This document shows positions 56,301 to 64,000 of a stretch of 64,000 nt of DNA, piece after piece. The translations under genes were made by a program, and so were the position numbers. The DNA is taken from the NCBI GenBank assembly GCA_030248065.1, contig JASAMV010001159.1, positions 1-64,000 on the forward strand. The letters run 5' to 3'. The stretch is from Rhynchonema sp. JSB1_4. Its lineage: Eukaryota > Nematoda > Chromadorea > Monhysterida > Xyalidae. Positions within the stretch are counted from its first letter, which is position 1. Every line of letters begins with the position of its first letter. The notes beneath the pieces were generated by a model that was not told where the DNA came from, ran no database searches, and was given only the letters and a program-made list of their open reading frames with translations.

Positions 56301-59300
56301 TTAAATTTGTAAACGCATGAAATTTGTTTCTGTGGTACTAGTATGTTCCATAACGAACGAAAGGCTTTGAAACAAACTTGATCAAGGTGATTTGTCCACA
56401 CAATGCGACATAGCACATGCGACATGCGACACACACAATATGAAACTTGCCAATCACGTCTTTCATGAGTGCAAAATTCTGTCAATTGATTTTAAAAGTA
56501 ACCAAAAATGCCAATTGTGTTTTTTTCATCACCGAACTTTTAGTTGAGCAATCGCAACCTCCATTCCCTATCGATCGGCTATTGCCTGAAACTAATGGCT
56601 GACACACAACGGTGGACGTACATGAACACGTCGGAAGCTGCGGTCGCAACGCTGAGTCGTGGTATCGTGGATGTGGCTGAGAAATTGGATGAAACTGGCA
56701 CCCCGTTGACGGAAAGGGTCAATGCGCACGTATGGAGTCGGGTGCGTTTGTTCGATGAGACAAGGCCATTGCGTTGGGGCAGCAAAACGTGGTATTTTGA
56801 TATCGTGCCGTAATACGACAGTTTCGGAGCACCTTTCGTACCGCAGCGCAATCGCTTCACGGTCCACTACCTTTACCAGTGGTGTCGTTGAGAAATCAAA
56901 AAGTTAGGATACCGGATACCCAAAATCCAAAATTTTCGGATACCGGATACCCAAAATGAAAAATCTCGGATACCAGGGGGGGGGGTTGCTCCCTAAAATA
57001 AAAAATCTCGGATACCCAGGGGGGGGGGGTTGTTCAAAAAAGGTCAATTTTTTTAGAGGAAAATCGAGCAAAATCGGTGTTGAAAGCGCAAAAAATGGTC
57101 ATTTTGGGGGTTATGCTTGCGCCAGCAAGCGATTTTGAGCATTTTGGAGGTAAAAATGGGCGATTTTTACGCTTTTCGGAAAAATTTTAGGGTAGGATAC
57201 CCCTGGACAAGAAGTCAGGATACCGGATACCCCTGGGTGAAAAAATCAAGATACCGGATACCGGATACTAGGGGGGGTAACCCCCCCTTCCCCCCCCAAC
57301 GACACCACTGACCTTTACCAACTGTGGTGTTTTCTGTGACCTTTGAACTACAACTGTAGTTTCTTGAACGGTGACCGAAATACCGTTTATTCATCGTATC
57401 GCGACCGTAAGAAGATCGGAACCTGGCACTTTCAGTCACCAAAGAAAACTTACTGATCTGTGTTGTAGATATCAGCGGGAGATTTAGGAACGAACTGTCG
57501 GTCATTCATTTCACTACGTGCTGTCTCATTGTGAAGTGTGTCGCCATGAAAAGACACTCCAGCAGTAGCATATTATACGTATGGCGATAGGCAGTGTAGC
57601 TGATTTCAGCTGTCACAAGTCTACCTCACCACCCGGCATTCCACGAAAGAGGTTTTCGAGATTTTTGCTCGCGTTCTGAACGAAGCGTACGATGAAATGA
57701 ACGCCAAACAGGTTAGTCTGGTTGTTCGTAATAATTTCGTTTCGCTCTTTTATTTGCAGCAGTTTCTGTTTTCGTATCAATCATCCACAAACATTTCTAC
57801 ATTTCTGATTGGCATCATGCTGCGCGCACTGGTTTCGTCCGACTTCGAACTCGATCTGGTTCAGTTCTTGTCAAACGTGTCCAACATCGATCACCTTCGT
57901 GTGCGTGATGATCAGGTACATGTGATGTTTCACTCGATTCTGTTGTTATTGAGAAAAATTTTGCGTGACATCTTTATCCAATCGAAATATGCAGGTATTC
58001 TATCTGTATCTGATTGCTGATTCGCTAGGCGTCATTGGGTATTTCCCAGAGAAATTGGTGAAACGCGTCATGTCGCATGAATGTCAAAGACACATGATGG
58101 GTTAGTGGAGTGGGATTGTTTGGCTTGATTCACTTTCGTATGACCACCGTAACGGAATACATTGCACCGTCTGTATCACGTTTATGCTCATTCGCCGAAA
58201 CAGTATGGGTATTTTCACTAGTAGACCGAGAACAGCCGCTAAAATCAGTTTTTATCCCACATCACAGCACCTCTTTATGTGTTATTATCGTTGCCAAATC
58301 TAAAACGTGTTAGAAACATAAGACCATGCAGATCTAATGTCGGGGTTCGACGGTACGTTCGACCTTCTATCCTTGCTGGACATGTCAATTGCAATGTATC
58401 TACCGAAATATGACGGGCCACGGATTAGTGAGGATTCGCTGCAAGAGTTGCAACAGGTTTTGTTTCGTTTCGTTATTTCAGCACTCTTCATACTCATGTT
58501 ATGATGAGTCTTGTGTTTTTATGTTTCGTCCTGACAAACACTTGGCGCTTGCTGCTCTTTGGTCAAGTGGTACACAACACGGTCCTTTTCACGGTTTGTT
58601 CACGAAGTTGTGGTGTCCTAACGTTTTATTATCAATCCAGCGCTCTTGACCATCGATCAACTTAAACTTAATACACAATGCGATCCGACAGATCTCAGTG
58701 ATTCGCTGAACCAGCCACCAAAACAGAAAACATCACTGATAATTTTGCGTGAATGACATTGTGCAGGCGGGCGTGTTCGACTGGTCAACACCGATTTCGT
58801 ACAAACAAGCCCGAATTCGACATCGCCTTTTGTCCGACGAACGGCGGCGACAAACGGAGAAACTGGAAAGTCGCGATCCGGAAATCCGCAAACACATTCA
58901 CGATCAGTTCGCCAAATGTGGACTGACGGACGCGCACGTGCACTACGCACAACTGCTGCCACAGTTGACGCCTGTTAGAGGTGGTCCCCCCCCCCCTTCC
59001 CCACCAGCTTCCTCCCGCAACCACGCCAAAAAAACAAGGGGGGGGACGAGATGAGTCCCGGTCACCACAGAAAAAACCAAAAAGCCCAAGAAAAACACCC
59101 CACCCACCGTTGCCACCACCACAATGCCCTGCCCTTCACAATGTGGGCGTCACCAAGCAGTCATTGACCACCAGTTTGGCCCGAAATGTGCTGTAAATCA
59201 ACGTTGTACGTTTCATTCTGCTTGGTGAATGTTCCGTTTTTTTTAGGCAGCAGAAAACGCAAGCAGACCACCCATCCCCTATCTCCCACCAATCCACAAA

Positions 59301-60184
59301 AAACAAACCCCCCCGCAAACCCAAAGCACACCACACCCCCACCCCCACACCCAAAGACAAAAACGGGAAGAAAAAAACCACCCACCAACCAACCGCATAC
59401 TGACTGAAAAGCTTTAGCTTCAAGATCATAGTCCCTATGAATCTGTTGGACAAGCTCCGTCTTGACCGACATTCCTTGCAGACTATTTCGTGTGGGTCGA
59501 TGCTTCGTCACACAAACCGATCGTGCCCCGGATACCCACCGACCATTTTGTGGACAATATCGACAGATGGAGGGTGCCCGACGGAGTGGCAGGGTACGTC
59601 TTGCCTTGATTAATCACGGCTTTCAGTTTCTTTGCGTCGGGAAGTTTTCAAAACACGCACGCTTATGGTGTTCCGTTTTTTTTTTGCAGAATCGCAGTTT
59701 CCGCGCTGAAACGAGCGGATTTCGTTGATTTCGGTTCCAACCAGATCACGCGTTTCGCCAAACGTCGTTTCCGTATCTATGATCAGCTCGGCTATCGGCT
59801 GTGTGTGGTCGGTAATTTTTAATGTGCTCATCTCTGTGATTCAATGTTGATCACAACAGTTGTGTCTGCATGGCCAGCTTATGTATGTTGTCTGGACGGT
59901 GCGCCAGGACAACAGTGTGCATTTTGTTTGCCGATTCTGCTGTCAAATGTGTGGTAAAACAAATATTCCAGGTATCACGCGCGGAAAGTTTCGAACTATA
60001 TCGCGTGCCGCAGACAAAAAGACAGCTGAAACGCAAACACGATTTCAACGAGCGATTCTCGTTCAGCAACGCGATGTCGCGGGCAACGTATCAGCACGAA
60101 GCCGTCAGCAAAGAACTGTTGCAAGCGAGTGATCTGATGAAAAATGTGAAAGTTGATGATAACATGCTCGATTGGTGCTCGTAA
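50372..60184 (+). CDS. FASTKD-like mitochondrial RNA-binding protein with C-terminal RAP domain
   Basis: About 20 exons. Those with agreeing phase: 50372-50583, 50784-50937, 53148-53261, 53764-53868, 54075-54191, 54983-55096, 55350-55498, 55947-56151, 56544-56741, 57610-57711, 57760-57915, 57995-58100, 58332-58456, 58767-58973, then 59482-59593, 59690-59807 and 59972-60184. The N-terminus (MRLPPFVVSLGRCPFSRP) is Arg-rich and free of acidic residues, like a mitochondrial presequence. Helical repeats follow (EEIAVFATCFFR; LYLIADSLGVIGYFPEKLVK), then LDMSIAMYLPKYDGPRI, which resembles the FAST_2 region. The C-terminus (GVAGIAVSALKRADF, RFAKRRFRIYDQLGYRLCVV) fits a RAP domain. FASTKD proteins act in mitochondrial mRNA processing. 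Between 58974 and 59481 the path through Lys/Pro-rich, C-homopolymer sequence is unresolved. A coding-like stretch at 58641-58750 does not fit the phase of its neighbours. The exon 4 donor is also uncertain. Confidence 0.68.
50612..50759. repeat. 74-bp tandem duplication in FASTKD-like intron 1
   Basis: 50612-50685 and 50686-50758 are essentially identical (GCGCACATGACAATAATAGG ... GATGATCCGGCGAGTG). A very recent local duplication. Confidence 0.85.
51351..52820. mobile_element. Nested GC-rich element (GCGGGTTGCGGG family)
   Basis: Ends GGCGGCCTTCACAATGCATG and CATGCATTGTGAAGGCCGCC, with 3-bp ATA flanks (51348-51350 and 52821-52823), which would suit a PIF/Harbinger-type target. Subterminal blocks are reiterated GCGGGTTGCGGGCC in both orientations together with CACAATGCA. 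A minus-strand frame runs across it but is a product of the repeats. 1,470 bp. Confidence 0.75.
51605..52205 (+). repeat. Dispersed repeat, copy B, inside the nested element
   Basis: Both ends match 4860-5180 (see that entry), with about 300 bp of extra sequence at 51771-52074 that includes an open frame of unknown type. The box A-like AGCACAGCGGTTAAG is kept near 52122. Confidence 0.55.
54578..54803. mobile_element. 226-bp palindromic MITE, W family, copy 1
   Basis: Ends GGGTGGAATTTTCGAAACGG and CCGTTTCGAAAATATCACCC. The arms are built from CGGTGTAAAGGTC-type motifs, with the whole unit close to a perfect palindrome. Located in FASTKD-like intron 5. Copy 2 (61169-61394) is its reverse complement and has the same length. 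Confidence 0.85.
56877..57310. mobile_element. hAT-like MITE, S family, in FASTKD-like intron 9
   Basis: Ends CAGTGGTGTCGTTGAG and CCAACGACACCACTG with perfect 8-bp duplication ACCTTTAC (56869-56876 and 57311-57318). GGATACC(G/C)GGATACCC motifs in both arms and a GCTTGCGCCAGCAAGC centre match the copies at 29-30 kb. 434 bp. Confidence 0.92.
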
Positions 60185-60339
60185 CAGATTTTTGGTTGAA
60201 TCAGCGCTATCAACCATGATCGTAGACAAGCGAATAATTGTTATCTTGTTATTTTGGTGAACTTTGTGCCTTGTTATGAAGCTGTAAAGCTCACAATTCA
60301 TTCCTGCCTTGTTTTTTTTGTGTCTGCTGTGTTTTTCAG

Positions 60340-60445
60340 AGACTCTGCTTATATGGGTCTACCGGGTTCTTTTGATGTGTTATTGGTCCGGCGCAGCGAA
60401 ACAGCGGTTCTCAGAATCAACAACTTTTACGCTGATCGAAATTAA
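60340..60445 (+). other. Coding-like stretch of unclear membership
   Basis: After TTTTTCAG a frame reads DSAYMGLPGSFDVLLVRRSE and on to a stop at 60445. It could be an alternative last exon of the FASTKD-like gene or chance. No phase-consistent link was established. Confidence 0.25.
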
Positions 60446-60668
60446 TGGCTTCGGTAAATTTCTCCATACGCTTAATCAAGAAGGTCATGTGACCAGCTCA
60501 GAATCGATCCTATGATTGCCCATTCCAACTTGCTGTAAAAGTCGCAGGGTGCACCACCAGTGCGACCACACAAACTAAAAAAAGTACACAGTTGTGCACA
60601 GTTACGCAAACCCAAAATGCAATCAGGGACATGATTATCTGAGAACCCAACTGTGCAGCTGCTGACCC

Positions 60669-62566
60669 ATGCGACCTCAGCTGCAACCGCATGTGCGTGT
60701 GAATTGGCCGCAACAAAGCACAGAGACGCGCGATGAATTCATACGACTGCTGCTTGATGCTGTCAAACAACTGAACTTGGCTCGAACTGCAACTCGAGGA
60801 GGAAAGAAGAAGCGCAATAATCTTGCGACGAAGGATACCGGTGACATTATTTGTCTTGAATCTGTCAGTTACAAAACTTAATGGCCGGGCCAGCTCTTGA
60901 TCCGACGTTGGTATTTGGCGCTTTTTTCCTCGTTCTTTTTTCAAAAGCTTTGATCGACGTAACCCATGCCGATTCCTGATCAGGCGTGTGACTCCACATT
61001 GAGGATACCACATTTACTGATGTGATGATGCCACTTTCGATCAGCGTGCGAAATTTTTTCACAGAGCGCTGATTCCCAATAACTGCGTCATTTTTTGTCA
61101 TGGAAATGTCTGAAAAAAAAACGGTCAAAAAGTTTTCTTAAAGGCAGTCTGCGGGAGGTTGTCACTCAGGGTGATATTTTCGAAACGGTGTAAAGGTCAG
61201 TTGGGTGTAAAGGTCGGTGGAAAGCTCGGTCGACAGCTCAGTGTGATAGACCTCGGTGTAAACTTGAAACATTCCACGTTAATAACAGGCAATGTTTCAC
61301 GTTTACACCGAGCTACGCCGACCGAGCTTTCGACCGAACTTTACACCGACCTTTACGCCCAGCTGACCTTTACACCGTTTCGAAAATTCCACCCTCAGCC
61401 CCCGAATACCGTAACCCACCGCAAACGAGATCGTTGTGAGACCCATGCTGATCGCTGCTTATTGACACGTGTATATTAGCGGCAGCAAGCTGGAAATTGT
61501 CATCGTGCGCGTCGATCACCAAAACTTGGAAATGTTGGTTGGTGTTGGCGCTAACACGCAAAACATAGATAAAAAACAAAATGGTCTCGTCTCGACACGA
61601 TCCTTGCAGATCAAAATTACGGTGGGTTACGGTATCCGGGGGCTGAGTGACAACCTCCCGTAGACTGCCTTTACCCTGCCATGCGTCCAAAAGGAGTGTA
61701 TAGCAGTGTTTTATTTAGTTTTTTATAAATGTTAGCAATTTTTATAATAATAGAGTAGTCTAAAGCAGAAGGGTTATTTTCAGTCATGCGAGCTCAGGAA
61801 GAACCCGACTCAAAAACAGCTGCAGACAGAACAAAACAAAGTTTCATTTTTGGTCAACGACAAATTCTACGGTGCTTGGATTCAAGGCAGGGCAAAACGA
61901 CAGGTTTTGAGCTTCAGCTGTTGATTGAAATTTGCGTTCGTGCCCAATTTTGTACCGTTTTTATTTCAGAAAGTCTCGATTTGGTCGTCTATGATTCGAG
62001 TGCGCTCAAACCGGCGCCAGTGGGCATGTTTGTTGGTGAGCGTTCTCCATACTCAAATTTTTGTTATAAAGTTTTCTACCTGCGGTTTATGATTTTCAAA
62101 TGTTGCAGGTGCGCAACTAGCCAGCAATCCATTGGTGAAATGTGTGGTCGCAGTCGACCATCTGGACACTGCTCTTGCCCGTGCGTTGCGTCAGCCGCAT
62201 GTGCGTGCGTTCGCTGTCAAAACGCAGGTCAATTGTAGAATATATTTTGTCGATTTCATGAAAAAACACCAATTATGTTCTTTTCAGAATGTTTTTCCGT
62301 CTGACAATCCCAACTCCGTCCAATCGCCCGACAGTATGCATCGATTAGTTGACTTCGCTGCGAATCACATGCGATCAGTTGAATGTGTCGTGCCCGATCA
62401 GCCGCAATCGTCATCAAATACAATCAATAATGAACATAATAGCGTCAAAAATGACACAAGTCAGAAACGCGTCTACGTTCCAGCCGAGCTGACGGTCAAC
62501 GTGACAAACCCGACCAAGAAACAGAAACGCGCAGCGAAAAAGCAGAAAAATCGTAAGAGCACGTGA
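60669..62566 (+). CDS. RPP38-like subunit of RNase P/MRP (L7Ae-type fold)
   Basis: Five exons with agreeing phase, 251 residues: 60669-60840, 61784-61903, 61970-62035, 62109-62227, 62288-62566. Exon 1 (HVRVNWPQQSTETRDEF, LLLDAVKQLNLAR, then a Lys-rich run) matches the N-terminal region of RPP38. Exons 2-4 (KQSFIFGQRQILRCLDSR, LDLVVYDSSALKPAPVGMFV, VKCVVAVDHLDTALARAL, RAFAVKTQ) match the L7Ae/L30e RNA-binding core of RPP38, about the usual spacing. The tail (HRLVDFAANHMRSVECVV, then KKQKRAAKKQKNRKS) ends in a basic cluster as in the family. Human RPP38 is 283 residues. It would act in nuclear pre-tRNA and pre-rRNA processing. Another L7Ae-family member is the main alternative. Intron 1 contains a MITE (61169-61394). 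Confidence 0.65.
61169..61394. mobile_element. 226-bp palindromic MITE, W family, copy 2
   Basis: Reverse complement of 54578-54803 with almost no differences. TCA flanks both ends (61166-61168 and 61395-61397), a possible 3-bp target duplication. In intron 1 of the RPP38-like gene. Confidence 0.85.
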
Positions 62567-62697
62567 AACATTTGGACACAATTCTCAGGCTGGTTATTTC
62601 TTGTAGGCTTGTATTTCTTTTTACCGTTTGGTTTAATTGCTGCTCTGACTGTTACCGTATTATTCCTTCAGTGTTAGTTGCTGTTTCCTCATTGGAC

Positions 62698-63414
62698 CAG
62701 TGCTGTGGCTACTTTTGAGGGGGAGATACTGAACTTTGGCGCCAAAAAAGGAAGAGATACCGGAGTACTGTACCCAGAATTTGAGGGGGTGAGGAAAGAA
62801 ATTTTAGGGGATACTGTTTCGCGAGAATTCCATTTTTATAGGTTAAAATTTGCATAAATCGCGCGAGGCGCGCAAATTTTCGCACTTGGTCGATTTTGAC
62901 CCGTTTTTAGCCATTTTGGACCAAACAGGGCACTTTTTGGTTAAAATTTTGGAAAATTAGGGGAGATACCGTACCAGAAAGGGGAGATACTGTACCTGAG
63001 CGCGGGGGCCACATGCCGTACCGGCGAGGGGAGATACTGTACCTTTGGGGGTGGACCCCCACCCCACACCCCCAATGACGGATCCAGGGGGCCACAGGGG
63101 CCGTACCCCCGACTTTGGTCCATTTGGCCCCTGAAGGGGGACCACCGTTTCGGAAGGAAGAAGGAAAAGGGACCGCTAAATCGCAGGATTTTCACTCTGA
63201 TACACTTCAAAAGTCCAAAAATTCGCGCGCGGAAAACTGCCAAAATTTCCACATTTCGTATAATATTTGGTGAAAAAAGCGCAAATTCTAAACAAGCACT
63301 ATATAAAGATAACCTTTCAAAAATGAAACAAGCACTAGAAAAAATGACTTTTTGAATTTGGCCCCTCCTTGGTCAAAAGCTGGATCCGCCAATGCCCCTC
63401 CAGCCACAGCACTG
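62698..63414. mobile_element. hAT-like MITE, T family
   Basis: Ends CAGTGCTGTGGCTAC and CAGCCACAGCACTG with perfect 8-bp duplication CATTGGAC (62690-62697 and 63415-63422). GGGGAGATACTGTACC motif is reiterated; CGCGCGAGGCGCGC lies at 62860. 717 bp, just downstream of the RPP38-like gene. Confidence 0.9.
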
Positions 63415-63422
63415 CATTGGAC

Positions 63423-64000
63423 TGAATCTGAATAAAACCTCTCTTCCTCATGCAGACTTCATGTTTGCTGAAGTGTCCCATTGTGAATGCGAGGCAGAGG
63501 ATCGTGCACCTAGTCGAAAGCATGTTGTGTTGACACTTTGCGTTGCACGTGTCTCAACCGCTTTTATTCAAGTGCCGACCACATTTCCGCGTTCAGATCT
63601 GATCTGTGGCACAATCAACTGCAGGAACTGCAGCAATCAATTGGCGGAACTGCAGCTCAGCAGGATTATTAATTACGCCGCACTCTGACAAAAGCGAAGT
63701 TTTTCAGCGTGGTCATCATCCACAGCGCACGCCAATCACATTCTGAAACACTTTGTTTGAGCATCACTGATTTAGGGCTGTAGTTATGGAGTTGCTGTTG
63801 TGCTCAACTTTTCGCTGGTGCGGCCTCAATGTTAGACATTGCGGGAGACATCAAACAAGCGCTCTTCACGCACCAGTTTCCGTATAAAAAGGGCCCTGCA
63901 ATAATGATTGAGGCACAAGATCAAAAGCGCCGCATCTGGTCGTGATACTTTTTGATGTGTAATGTGGTTAAAAATTTTGTATGGCTTTGCCGCGTCATGC
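63423..64000. other. Window end, nothing recognised
   Basis: A short frame on the + strand (to 63688) has no family-like or splice-consistent content. No repeats seen. Confidence 0.35.

Noticed and set aside
56742..57480. Nearly open frame continuing past the S-family MITE (YDSFGAPFVPQRNRF and onward)
   Set aside because: Interrupted by stops on both sides. A strong GTGCGT donor at 56742 and an acceptor at 57609 define an intron with the right phase.
58641..58750. Coding-like stretch LLTIDQLKLNTQCDPTDLSD
   Set aside because: Requires phase 1 on entry and has no good phase-0 exit, whereas exons 58332-58456 and 58767-58973 join directly. Left out of the gene model, although a non-consensus donor could rescue it.

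Overview
This window is eukaryotic genomic DNA from an animal. It has spliceosomal GT-AG introns with short pyrimidine-rich 3' sites, and animal-type genes that can be assembled exon by exon with consistent phase: Acinus, a LAPTM4-like lysosomal membrane protein, a FASTKD/RAP-type RNA-binding protein, an RPP38-like RNase P subunit, a thrombospondin-1 protein and divergent ionotropic-glutamate-receptor-like proteins. The divergent receptors and a putative neuropeptide-like precursor suggest an invertebrate, probably a protostome and perhaps an ecdysozoan. I cannot place the phylum from the sequence alone. No bacterial operons, CRISPR arrays or viral genes were seen.

Layout. About 0.1-13.3 kb holds minus-strand genes for secreted proteins: two tandem copies of a Cys-rich protein with a Ser/Gln/Asn-rich tail (8.7-13.3 kb apparently intact; 0.1-3.9 kb decaying) and, between them, a TSP1 plus sushi-like repeat protein (6.3-8.2 kb) whose introns are all phase 1. 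One exon of the two Cys-rich copies is about 98% identical up to its splice sites while the rest has diverged, which suggests gene conversion. At 15.7-16.1 kb (minus) lies a small secreted precursor with five LYE tripeptides between basic cleavage sites, a neuropeptide-precursor candidate. 16.6-30.4 kb is almost gene-free and dominated by foldback and terminal-inverted-repeat elements, including nested hAT-like MITEs with perfect 8-bp target duplications.

30.7-44.4 kb is a complete 16-exon Acinus gene (+). Its 8.06-kb intron 12 houses four minus-strand receptor-like genes or pseudogenes in tandem. It is followed on the same strand by a LAPTM4-like gene (46.2-49.7 kb), a long FASTKD-like gene (50.4-60.2 kb, introns loaded with nested transposons) and an RPP38-like gene (60.7-62.6 kb). 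The last two products both belong to RNA-processing families, but no operon-like link is visible.

The most interesting items are the nested receptor cluster (with no room for a pore loop), the LYE precursor, the exon-limited conversion patch, and MITE families that share a common architecture: CAGTG-type ends, 8-bp duplications, family-specific reiterated subterminal motifs and, in several, a central palindrome. All calls come from reading the sequence; no database search was possible.
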